Part shown: positions 57,144 through 64,000 of the stretch, one piece after another
Numbering within the stretch: position 1 is the first letter of the stretch
How the letters are laid out: the number at the start of each line of letters is the position of its first letter
NCBI RefSeq assembly: GCF_000403435.2
Contig: NZ_KE159712.1
Span: forward strand, 1-64,000
Direction: 5' to 3'
Source: Oscillibacter sp. 1-3
GTDB taxonomy: Bacteria; Bacillota; Clostridia; Oscillospirales; Oscillospiraceae
DNA: 64,000 nucleotides
Notes under the pieces: generated by a model
What the model was told of the DNA's origin: nothing
The model's input: only the letters and a program-made list of their open reading frames with translations
The model's database searches: none
Position numbers and translations under genes: made by a program

Positions 57144-58148
57144 ATGAAAGTATACGATACGCGGAAAGAAAAGGGAACCCTGACCGCTCTGATTCTGGTT
57201 GAAGCCAAGGAAATACGCCGGGACGGAGATCCCGGCGAGGCGCTGGAAGCGGCGGTCCGCGGCGCAATCCAGAGTTTCGCGGACACATATGACCTAAAAC
57301 TCATGTTTACCAGGGTGCTGTCCGCAGACGAGCAGGAGGACGGCACGGTTATGGTCAGCTTTGAGGCCGCCATCGCGCCGGAGATTTCCCTTGGAGATTA
57401 CCGCGGCATCACGGCGTCCGCTTCATCCGACGAGGAATTCGAGGAAAAGGTCCTTCTGCAGGCCGCAGAGGATCTGGAGGTTGAAATTCCCGCGCTTTTC
57501 GTTGAGCGGGAGTGGGAATCTCTGGAGATGCAGAAAAAATCCGACATGCTCCAGAGCACCGCCCTGAATATGCTGGCTGATCTCCACGCCATTCTGCGTT
57601 CCGGCATCCGCGAGCTGACCCCGGACTACGACGAGGAGGACGTCTGGGCCAGAGCCATCCAGACGACACACGACATCTTCCGCGGAAAAGAGATGATCAT
57701 GACCATGGAAGAGCTGGTAACGGTTGTCGGTAAGGTCCTGGTGGACTACGGCGACATTGACGAGGCATTCTGCATCCAGCTGGAACGGATTGTGGACCAA
57801 CGCATGAATGAGCGGCAGAAACTGACGGCGGAGGCCCTTGCCGGCGAGGTATTCACAGCCTATCTCCACAGCGCAAAGCAGACGGAAGAGGATTGGCGAG
57901 AGGCGAATTACTCCGAGGCAGTGGAGTCGGCAAAACGGAATCTTCTGCTGGACGCGGTCGCAGACGCGGAAAACATCCCTGTCAGCGAGGACGAAGTGAC
58001 TGCGGGCGTCCAGGAGCTGGCCGAAAATTTTAGAATACCCGCGGAGGCCGTCCGGGCGGAGATCGGCAGCGAGGCCATCCGGTTCCATCTCCGTCGGGAA
58101 AAGGCCCGGAAGTTCATCGTCTCCAGCGCCGTACGCATCGAGGCCTGA
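57144..58148 (+). CDS. Trigger-factor-like chaperone without PPIase domain
   Basis: A 334-aa protein related to trigger factor. The segment VSFEAAIAPEISLGDYRGITAS (about 76-97) matches the end of the TF ribosome-binding domain (PEVxLGDYKGL), LEVEIPALFVEREW matches the start of the SurA-like arm, and ENIPVSEDEVTAGVQELAENF plus RKFIVSSAVRI match the TF C-terminal end. The FKBP-type PPIase domain, which lies between these in TF, is missing, and the ribosome-docking FRxGxxP loop is not seen. It may be a dedicated chaperone. GAGAGG lies 10 nt before ATG 57144. It converges on a Crp/Fnr regulator with 2 bp between stops. Confidence 0.75.
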   Translation: MKVYDTRKEKGTLTALILVEAKEIRRDGDPGEALEAAVRGAIQSFADTYDLKLMFTRVLSADEQEDGTVMVSFEAAIAPEISLGDYRGITASASSDEEFEEKVLLQAAEDLEVEIPALFVEREWESLEMQKKSDMLQSTALNMLADLHAILRSGIRELTPDYDEEDVWARAIQTTHDIFRGKEMIMTMEELVTVVGKVLVDYGDIDEAFCIQLERIVDQRMNERQKLTAEALAGEVFTAYLHSAKQTEEDWREANYSEAVESAKRNLLLDAVADAENIPVSEDEVTAGVQELAENFRIPAEAVRAEIGSEAIRFHLRREKARKFIVSSAVRIEA

Positions 58149-58150
58149 GA

Positions 58151-58870
58151 TCAGTCAAGGGGCATCCCGATGTAATACATATGGGAGCGCAACTTGTCCT
58201 CATCACGAATACAGATAAAGCCATTGATGTTTTCAATGAGGCTCAGGTCCTTTAATTCCTTGATGGTTCTCGCTACGGTAATACGGCTGACCTTGAGCAT
58301 ACCGGCCATCAGCTGCTGGCTGATCCGCTCTTTAATCAAAATCTTGCCGTCGTATTCCACACCGGACCGTCTGGCATAGGTCAGCAGCATATTGCAAATC
58401 TTCCACTCCACGCTGTATGTCTCCGCCTCCCGCATCCGCCGGGAGGTCTGCAAAAGGGCCCGTTCCGCGTCGATGAGCATCAGGTTGGTAAACCGCAGGT
58501 CGGACTGCAGAAATCCCTGAATGACCCGCCGGGGAACACGGACCAGCCGCGAGGGCGCGGTTGTTACAAAGGAGAGGTCCGGGACCGTGTCCAGCACAGT
58601 TGTCAAATGAAAGAGCAGCGAACCGCTGCGGAAGAAATTGTAGATCTGTTCATCGCCAAAGGCGGAAATATGAAACGCTTTCACTAAACCGTTCTTTAAG
58701 ATATAGCAGTCCGGCAGCCTGCTGTCCCCGAGAGAGTAAAGGACATAGTCCTTTGGAACATCCATCACCTCTCCATAGGGCTCCAACGCGGCGATCAGGC
58801 TCAGGTGCGGCGCTTCATAGTCATCCGGCGGAATATTTCGCTGTACGCTTTCATAGGCATTGGGTTCCAT
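58151..58870 (-). CDS. Crp/Fnr-family regulator
   Basis: A 239-aa Crp/Fnr regulator. The sensor barrel covers about 25-130 (DVPKDYVLYSLGDSRLPDCYILKNGLVKAFHIS), a dimer helix follows and the winged helix-turn-helix is ERISQQLMAGMLKVSRITVARTIKELKDLSL (in parts: SQQLMAGMLKVSRIT). Length is typical. No Cys cluster for an Fe-S centre is present. It faces the SUMF1-like and molybdenum hydroxylase region, so it may control that pathway; the 17-bp dyad at 60239-60255 is a candidate site. It has its own promoter at 58908-58937. Confidence 0.9.
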   Translation of the reverse strand: MEPNAYESVQRNIPPDDYEAPHLSLIAALEPYGEVMDVPKDYVLYSLGDSRLPDCYILKNGLVKAFHISAFGDEQIYNFFRSGSLLFHLTTVLDTVPDLSFVTTAPSRLVRVPRRVIQGFLQSDLRFTNLMLIDAERALLQTSRRMREAETYSVEWKICNMLLTYARRSGVEYDGKILIKERISQQLMAGMLKVSRITVARTIKELKDLSLIENINGFICIRDEDKLRSHMYYIGMPLD

Positions 58871-58907
58871 GCGTCTCTTCCTCCCTGTTCGTATACCGGC
58901 TGTGATG

Positions 58908-58937
58908 ATTATAACATACTCATTCGACTGATTTCAA
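58908..58937 (-). promoter_or_regulatory. Promoter of the Crp/Fnr gene
   Basis: TTGAAA (58932-58937), 18 bp, TATAAT (58908-58913) on the minus strand, 38 bp before the ATG. Confidence 0.7.
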
Positions 58938-58963
58938 CAAACTGGAAAGAAGTTATGCTGAAA

Positions 58964-58988
58964 AAGGAGGGCTGTGTCAGCCCTCCTT
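58964..58988 (-). terminator. Terminator of the SUMF1-like gene
   Basis: AAGGAGGGCTG pairs with CAGCCCTCCTT around TGT, with T-rich ends on both strands, 4 nt after the gene's stop codon on the minus strand. Confidence 0.85.
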
Positions 58989-58991
58989 CCT

Positions 58992-59756
58992 TTATATAAT
59001 TCTAAGCGCAATACGGAACCCGGTAAATGCGTAGCAGGCATAGGGCCTGAAATAGCAGCGGGCAGTTTTAGGGAAAGAACACCCGGAACCGCACCCGCTC
59101 AAATAGGGCTCGTCAATCTGCTCCTGCGTCCACTCGTCCACATTGCTGAGCACGTCATAAAAGCCGTTTCGCTCCCTGCTGTGGCTCTCACAGGCATGGG
59201 GCATCTTTCGCCCGGCCGTTCTGGACTCCCGGACCGCCGCCGCCTCCCGGATCTCGCGGGGCGTAAGAGTCTCCGTCTGCACCAGCCAGGCCAGCATAGT
59301 ATCCATCTCTGCGGCATAGGGCAGATGCGCGCTCACATCCGGTCCGCCTTCAAAGCGTCGGGCCGTCTTTACCGCGGAGCGGAGGCTCATGGTAACAGGG
59401 ACTCGCCTCGCCACGCTGCAAGGCTCCCCGTCGTCGTCCAGAGAGACCGGATAGCGGCTCATGTAGAAGCCTCCGTATTTTTCGATGCTCTCCATCTGCC
59501 CGGCCAGCTCCTCCGGCACCTTCAGCGAAGGCTCGCCGCTGTACTTGAGCTCCTTCCGCGTGCCGAACTGCCTGTCGTAATGCACGCCGTCCTGGGTTCC
59601 GTCCGCCCGAAGGGCGCCGACGGGAATCCAGACGAACTCGCTCTCGCTCTCAAACTCGTTTTTGATATAGCGAATCACAAAACCGCTGTCCCACTCGCCC
59701 CGAATATGCTTATACCCGGCAGGAACATGGGGATGCTGGTACGTCTCCTGCGTCAT
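58992..59756 (-). CDS. SUMF1/FGE-like domain protein
   Basis: A 254-aa protein that resembles the formylglycine-generating enzyme (SUMF1) fold: FVWIPVGALRADG, GGFYMSRYPVSL (the G-x-F-x-x-x-x-x-E/R-V/I start), SNVDEWTQEQ and the ending CYAFTGFRIALRI are typical. The catalytic Cys pair of true FGE is not evident; CGSGCSF near the C-terminus is a possible equivalent. These domains occur in enzymes and in ligand-binding proteins of phage and secretion systems. No signal peptide is present. Its start is the ATG at 59756. It is followed by a terminator. Confidence 0.72.
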   Translation of the reverse strand: MTQETYQHPHVPAGYKHIRGEWDSGFVIRYIKNEFESESEFVWIPVGALRADGTQDGVHYDRQFGTRKELKYSGEPSLKVPEELAGQMESIEKYGGFYMSRYPVSLDDDGEPCSVARRVPVTMSLRSAVKTARRFEGGPDVSAHLPYAAEMDTMLAWLVQTETLTPREIREAAAVRESRTAGRKMPHACESHSRERNGFYDVLSNVDEWTQEQIDEPYLSGCGSGCSFPKTARCYFRPYACYAFTGFRIALRII

Positions 59757-59804
59757 AATGAATTCTCCCTTCGTTAATCCGGTCTCCCAAGCGCCGGCGT
59801 GCCG

Positions 59805-60098
59805 TTATTTCCCGATTTTCAGCCAGTGAATGACAGACTCCATATAATCAACGCACTTCCTGCAGGCGAATTGACTGGAGGTCCGTTCAGCCACCTCCTC
59901 CGCAGAGGCCGCGCCATGTTCCACCGCATCGCGCAGCTTGGAAAACGTGATGTCACAGCAGCGGCAGATCACGGTGTCCTCCCGCAGCTCCTCAAAGGGA
60001 ACACGGTGACTGGCACGATGCCCATGGTGGTCATGCTGCTCATGGTGGTGGTCATGGTGGTCATGCTCGTGACGGCGGCAACGCTCCGAATATTCCAT
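59805..60098 (-). CDS. His-rich BFD-like [2Fe-2S] protein
   Basis: A 97-aa protein with a His tract near the N-terminus (about 12 His in the first 32 residues, as HEHDHHDHHHEQHDHHGH) and then a bacterioferritin-associated ferredoxin-like domain: VICRCCDITFSKLRDAVEHGAASAEEVAERT..FACRKC with the C-x-C and C-x2-C pairs that bind a 2Fe-2S cluster. The His tract suggests metal storage or delivery. It is divergent from the molybdenum hydroxylase operon, so it may help its cofactor or electron supply; this is inference. Confidence 0.82.
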   Translation of the reverse strand: MEYSERCRRHEHDHHDHHHEQHDHHGHRASHRVPFEELREDTVICRCCDITFSKLRDAVEHGAASAEEVAERTSSQFACRKCVDYMESVIHWLKIGK

Positions 60099-60238
60099 AG
60101 AAAAATCTCCCTTCTACTTATGGTTCAAACTATTTCTACCGCAGAAAACATCCCGCGGCAAGCCTCACAAGAAATGATGTAGCAAGTGATACAGATATTT
60201 CAAATGCTATTCATTATCATCTGCCTGTTTTTTGATAT

Positions 60239-60255
60239 TTGTAATTTCTATACAA
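60239..60255. promoter_or_regulatory. Candidate dyad before the molybdenum hydroxylase operon
   Basis: TTGTA-ATTTCTA-TACAA is a 5-bp inverted repeat overlapping a possible -10 (TACAAT at 60251-60256). It resembles the TTGTA..TACAA dyad at 12059-12076 but has a 7-bp rather than 8-bp centre. It may be bound by a Crp/Fnr protein. Confidence 0.4.
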
Positions 60256-60316
60256 TTTAGGTACCGTAGCAAATCCCTTGTAATTGGTGAATAGAGAACA
60301 TAAAGGAGGAAATCAA

Positions 60317-61198
60317 GTGGTATTACCTGAATTTGAGTACTTGGTACCCACTACCATCGAGGAAGCCAGCAATCTGCTTGTGGAGCTGGGCAGCGGCGCC
60401 AGAGTGATGGCCGGAGGCACCGATACCATCCCCCCCATGAAAGACGGCGCCCTGAAAGCCGATTACGTCCTCAGTCTGACCCGCATCCCCGGTCTGGACT
60501 ATCTGGAGTATGACGAAAAAGAGGGACTGAAGATCGGATGCCTGACCAAGCTGTTCGACATCCAGACCTCTCCGCTGGTCCACGAGAAGAATCCGGCAGT
60601 CTCTCAGGCGGCCAAGTACGTCGCCTCCACCCAGGTCCGCAACCGGGGCACTATGGTGGGCAACATCTGCAACGCCTCCCCTTCCTGCGACACCGCTCCC
60701 ATCCTGATCGCCTGCGACGCGACGATCAAAATACACGGCCCCGAGAAGCCCCGGGAGGTCAAGGCCGTCGACTTTTTCAAGGGCGTTAAGCGCACCTGCC
60801 TGGAGCGTGGCGAGATCGTGACCGGCATCGTAATCCCTCCCCTGGCTGAAAACGAGCACTCCGCGTACATCAAGCACTCCGTCCGCCGGGCCCTGGACCT
60901 GGCCATCGTAGGCGTGGCCGCCTGGGTACAGATGGACGGCAGCGTCTGCAAGGACTGCCGCATCGCCCTGGGCGCCGTGGCCACCACCCCCATCCGTGCT
61001 TATGAGGCGGAAAAGGTCCTCATCGGCAAGGCGCTCACCGACGAGCTGTTGAACGAGGCCAGCATCATCGCCATGCGCAACTGCCACCCCATTTCCGATG
61101 TCCGCGCGTCTGCGGAATACCGCAGGGACATGATCCGCGTCTTTGTAAAGCGCAGCATCAAAAAAGCGTTGGAAGGCTATGAGGAGGGTTCGATATGA
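60317..61198 (+). CDS. Molybdenum hydroxylase FAD subunit (XdhB/CoxM-like)
   Basis: A 293-aa FAD-binding subunit of xanthine dehydrogenase family enzymes. The FAD loops are VMAGGTDTIPPM (about 31-42) and STQVRNRGTMVGNICNASPSCD (about 105-126); the remaining C-terminal domain (VCKDCRIALGAVATTPIRA) is typical. It passes electrons from the 2Fe-2S subunit to NAD+ or ferredoxin. A GTG at 60317 is chosen: AAAGGAGG lies 7 nt upstream and the family starts at VLPEFEYLVP. It is first of three coupled genes (ATGA overlaps). Confidence 0.93.
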   Translation: MVLPEFEYLVPTTIEEASNLLVELGSGARVMAGGTDTIPPMKDGALKADYVLSLTRIPGLDYLEYDEKEGLKIGCLTKLFDIQTSPLVHEKNPAVSQAAKYVASTQVRNRGTMVGNICNASPSCDTAPILIACDATIKIHGPEKPREVKAVDFFKGVKRTCLERGEIVTGIVIPPLAENEHSAYIKHSVRRALDLAIVGVAAWVQMDGSVCKDCRIALGAVATTPIRAYEAEKVLIGKALTDELLNEASIIAMRNCHPISDVRASAEYRRDMIRVFVKRSIKKALEGYEEGSI

Positions 61199-61680
61199 AA
61201 CGCATTGTAACATTTACGCTCAACGGAGAGCCGAAGGAGGTCATCACCGAGGACAACACCACACTGCTGGACCTGCTGCGGGACAGCCTGGGCCTGACCG
61301 GCACCAAGAAGGGCTGCGAGGAGGGCGAGTGCGGCGCCTGCACCGTGATGATCAACGACCGGCCTGTAAACAGCTGCATCACGCTGGTGCGCGATGTGGA
61401 GGGCTGCAGTGTGGTGACCATTGAGGGGCTGGAGAAAAACGGCGTCCTGACCCCGCTGCAGCAGCAGTTCATCGACAACTGGGCATTCCAGTGCGGATAC
61501 TGTACCCCCGGCATGATTATGTCCGCCACCGCTCTGCTGAACCGGAATCCCCATCCCACCGAGCGGGAGATCCGGGAGGCCATTGAGGGCAACCTCTGCC
61601 GCTGCACTGGCTACGCCAAGATCATCGACGCCATTCAGGCCGCGGCGGCAGCTACAAATTGGGAGGCTGAGAGTAAATGA
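61195..61680 (+). CDS. Molybdenum hydroxylase 2Fe-2S subunit (XdhC/CoxS-like)
   Basis: A 161-aa subunit with two 2Fe-2S clusters. The plant-type cluster is KKGCEEGECGACTV..SCITL (about 38-62); the second is QCGYCTPGMIMSATALL and CRCTGYAKI (about 100-116 and 135-143). These transfer electrons from the molybdenum site to FAD. Its ATG overlaps the FAD subunit stop and its TGA overlaps the Mo subunit ATG, so all three are translated in a fixed ratio. Confidence 0.96.
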   Translation: MKRIVTFTLNGEPKEVITEDNTTLLDLLRDSLGLTGTKKGCEEGECGACTVMINDRPVNSCITLVRDVEGCSVVTIEGLEKNGVLTPLQQQFIDNWAFQCGYCTPGMIMSATALLNRNPHPTEREIREAIEGNLCRCTGYAKIIDAIQAAAAATNWEAESK

Positions 61681-64000
61681 ACAGATACGCCGATAAGAAC
61701 TACTTCCGGAAACCGGAGGACTACCGCCTTGTCAGCAACAAGGAGAGCAAGTACGTCCACATTGAGGCCTACGAGAAGGTAACTGGCCGCGCAAAGTACG
61801 CCGGCGACTACCACGCCCCCAACATGCTCTACGGCAAGGCGAAATACAGTGCCCATGCCCACGCCAAGATCCTCTCCATCGACACCAGCAAGGCGGAGGC
61901 TCTGCCCGGCGTGAAGTGCATCCTGACCGGCAAGGACTTCGGCGATGTCCGCCAGGGCGGACACGGCAAGGGCGCCGGCTTTGACCGCGGCGTCAGCGAC
62001 GGCGACGAGGAGGTTTTGTGCAAGGAGGAGGTCTGCTACTACGGCGATCTGGTGGCGGCGGTCTGCGCCACCAGCGAGGCCATCGCCAAGAAGGCCGTGG
62101 ACCTGATCGAGGTGGAGTACGAGCCGCTGCCCGCCCATTACAATCCCTTGGATGCCATTAAGGACGGCGCCGCTCTCGTTCGCTCCGACCTGCAGAGCAA
62201 CATCGGCAACAGCAGCTTCACCAAGGGCACCGTCAAGGGCAAGGACTTCGACGAGGAGTTCGCCTCCGCCGACTATGTGGAGGTGGGCGACTACACCGCC
62301 CACAAGACGGTCCACGCCTGCATCGAGCCCCACGCCTGCTATGCCACCTATGACTCCATCAAGGACCAGTACACCATCATCCCCAGCACCACCAGCTCCT
62401 GGAACAACCAGTATTGGCTGTCTCAGGTCTTTGAGATGGACGAGTCCCACTTCCATGTGATCCGCCCCTTTGTCGGCGGCGGCTTCGGCGGCAAGTCCAA
62501 CTGCGCCCCCCACTACTTTTGCGCCTGCAAGATGGCCCAGCGGACCGGCCACCCCGTCCGCTTCGTGCTGACCCGTGAGGAGGAGTTCTTCACCATGCAC
62601 GGCCGCCATCCCTTTGTGATGCACATCGAAACCGCCTTCAAAAAGGACGGCGAGATTCTCGCCAAGAAAGCCCGCTACTATCTGGACGGCGGCGCTTACG
62701 GCAAGGGCATGGTCGCCCCCGTGAAGCTGAGCGCCCTGTGGTCCGCCTTCCCCTACAAGATCGACTGCATCGACTTTGAGACGCGGCGCGTCTACACCAA
62801 CAAGGCCATCAACGGCGCCATGCGCGGCTATACCGCCTGCCAGGTTCAGTTCGCCAACGAGGTTGCCATGAACCGCACCGCGGAGGCCCTGGGCATCGAT
62901 CCCCTGGACCTGCGCCGCAAGAACGCTTTGGAGCCCGACTACAAGTCCCCTGCCGGCCTGGTGGTCACCAGCTGCGCCATGAAGGAGACTCTGGACGATG
63001 CCCAGGCCTACATGCATTGGCCCGAGAGCAAGAACAGCCTGAAGCCCGGCGAGGGCATCGGCTTCTCCAGTGTCGCCTTTGTCTCCGGTACGGCCTCCCC
63101 CATCCTGGAGACGCCCCAGCAGATCCAGACCAACGCCACCGTCCGTGTGGACTTCCACGGTGTCGTCTCCGTCTACTCCAACCTGCATGACAACGGCCAG
63201 GGCGCCGATACGCTCAGCGTCATGATCGTCGCCGAGGAGCTGGGCCTGGACATGAACGATGTCAAGCTGGTCCAGACCAGCACGTTCAACGCCGGCTACG
63301 ACTCCGGTGCCTACGGCAGCCGCGTCACCTTCTTGGGCGGCAACGCCGTCCGCCGCGCGGCGGTGGAAACGAAGAAAAAGCTTCTGGAGGTCATCGCCGC
63401 CAAGTGGAGCGCCGATCCCGCCACGCTGGATCTGATCGACCACAAGGTGGTCTGCCGCGATATGGGCAAGGAGGATCTGGAGATGCCCTGGAGAGAGGCT
63501 GTGTTTACATACATGGCGGCCAAGGGCGGCGACGAGCTGATCGGCGTCGGCTCCTACTATCACCGGACCAATTCCGCCCAGTACCACGGCAAGCCCTCCA
63601 ACTACGCCCCCTCCTATGTCTTCTCCACCAGCGCGTGCCATCTGGACGTGGACATGGAGACCGGCAACATCGACATCCACGACTTCTTCTTCGCTCACGA
63701 CTGCGGCCAGGCCCTGAACCCCAAGGCCGTGGAAGGTCAGCTGGAGGGCTCCATCTACTCCGGCATCGGCTACTCCATCTTTGAAGAGATCAAGGAGCGG
63801 GACGGCAAGATCATCAATCCCACCTTCCGCGATTACCGGATGCCCACCGCGCTGGATATGCCGCCCATTCATACAAAGTACGACTATCCCCCCGATCCCG
63901 AGGGCCCCTTCGGAGCGAAGGAGTGCGGCGAGGGCACTGCCGCCCCCATCGGCGGCGCGGTGGCCAACGCCATCACCCAGGCCACCGGCCTGCGGATCAG
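61677..64000 (+). CDS. Molybdenum hydroxylase large subunit (partial)
   Basis: The molybdopterin-binding subunit, cut at the right edge after 774 codons. Domain a/b: KVTGRAKYAGDY, later FVGGGFGGKSN (molybdopterin loop), then GAMRGYTACQVQFANE, and finally the active-site region KECGEGTAAPIGGAVANAI with the Glu that activates the hydroxyl. The full family length is about 760-800 aa, so only a short tail is missing. The sequence resembles aldehyde oxidase / 4-hydroxybenzoyl-CoA reductase / purine hydroxylases; the substrate cannot be set from sequence. Start ATG 61677 overlaps the 2Fe-2S stop (ATGA). Confidence 0.94.
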   Translation, partial: MNRYADKNYFRKPEDYRLVSNKESKYVHIEAYEKVTGRAKYAGDYHAPNMLYGKAKYSAHAHAKILSIDTSKAEALPGVKCILTGKDFGDVRQGGHGKGAGFDRGVSDGDEEVLCKEEVCYYGDLVAAVCATSEAIAKKAVDLIEVEYEPLPAHYNPLDAIKDGAALVRSDLQSNIGNSSFTKGTVKGKDFDEEFASADYVEVGDYTAHKTVHACIEPHACYATYDSIKDQYTIIPSTTSSWNNQYWLSQVFEMDESHFHVIRPFVGGGFGGKSNCAPHYFCACKMAQRTGHPVRFVLTREEEFFTMHGRHPFVMHIETAFKKDGEILAKKARYYLDGGAYGKGMVAPVKLSALWSAFPYKIDCIDFETRRVYTNKAINGAMRGYTACQVQFANEVAMNRTAEALGIDPLDLRRKNALEPDYKSPAGLVVTSCAMKETLDDAQAYMHWPESKNSLKPGEGIGFSSVAFVSGTASPILETPQQIQTNATVRVDFHGVVSVYSNLHDNGQGADTLSVMIVAEELGLDMNDVKLVQTSTFNAGYDSGAYGSRVTFLGGNAVRRAAVETKKKLLEVIAAKWSADPATLDLIDHKVVCRDMGKEDLEMPWREAVFTYMAAKGGDELIGVGSYYHRTNSAQYHGKPSNYAPSYVFSTSACHLDVDMETGNIDIHDFFFAHDCGQALNPKAVEGQLEGSIYSGIGYSIFEEIKERDGKIINPTFRDYRMPTALDMPPIHTKYDYPPDPEGPFGAKECGEGTAAPIGGAVANAITQATGLRI

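Noticed and set aside
61635-63872. 745-codon minus-strand frame opposite the molybdenum subunit
   Set aside because: Same cause: strong codon bias of the real gene leaves a long open antisense frame. No ribosome site or known domain.

Overview
The window looks like chromosome of a moderately high-GC, spore-forming, butyrate-producing Clostridia bacterium, most likely Oscillospiraceae (Flavonifractor / Lawsonibacter / Intestinimonas / Oscillibacter type). Reasons: a sigG gene with a forespore-type promoter beside a ylmC/ymxH-like gene, an hbd-bcd-etfB-etfA butyrate block, type II pantothenate kinase, U32 peptidase plus mltG, a CD1247-type zinc ribbon, C_GCAxxG protein, and canonical AGGAGG ribosome sites with TTGACA/TATAAT promoters. 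The taxon is an inference from gene content; no 16S is present.

Region 1 (1-7200) is a Tn7-like transposon: tnsA-like, a small membrane ORF, a Cys-rich ORF, tnsB (DDE transposase), tnsC (AAA+), an unknown ORF and tniQ all read leftwards. Its tnsA-side end abuts the stop codon of tsf (probable end 5'-TGTC... at 7200), much as Tn7 sits behind glmS. Its left end is outside the window. The element carries a family of short covarying hairpins (core GGCT-3 nt-AGCC), some translated in frame inside tnsB and tnsC, and a separate set of GAATTAGCTTGAGC repeats upstream of tnsA. This is the least explained part of the window.

Region 2 (7.2-30.3 kb) is mostly housekeeping: rpsB-tsf, ylmC, sigG, transcription regulators (XRE, Crp/Fnr), an alpha/beta hydrolase with a 3-hydroxyisobutyrate-dehydrogenase-like partner, an ECF sigma / anti-sigma pair, a flavoprotein, mltG-U32 peptidase, a Cys/Gly/Asn-rich small protein, a WecG/TagA glycosyltransferase, an EamA transporter, GNAT-HAD-pentapeptide genes, pcrA, and a metallo-beta-lactamase-fold hydrolase. 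Region 3 (30.3-34.3 kb) is the butyrate operon, with a Rex-like site between it and trmB. Region 4 (34.6-53.6 kb) has a TrmB fusion, a BlaI / giant M56 sensor pair with two clear operators, bactofilin, rpsU, efp, coaW, a nicotinate phosphoribosyltransferase, cardiolipin synthase, a TtcA-like enzyme and a 20-unit Sel1 protein.

Region 5 (53.6-57.1 kb) is a decayed patch behind a tRNA-Gln: a MITE, an MFS remnant, a ybaK-paaI-DUF3795 operon, and a LysR gene killed by a +1 frameshift and by a 158-bp MITE. The same MITE occurs in opposite orientation at 13.9 kb. Region 6 (57.1-64 kb) holds a trigger-factor-like protein without a PPIase domain, a Crp/Fnr regulator, a SUMF1-like protein, a His-rich BFD-type ferredoxin and the three-subunit molybdenum hydroxylase operon (FAD, 2Fe-2S, Mo subunits), the last cut by the window edge.
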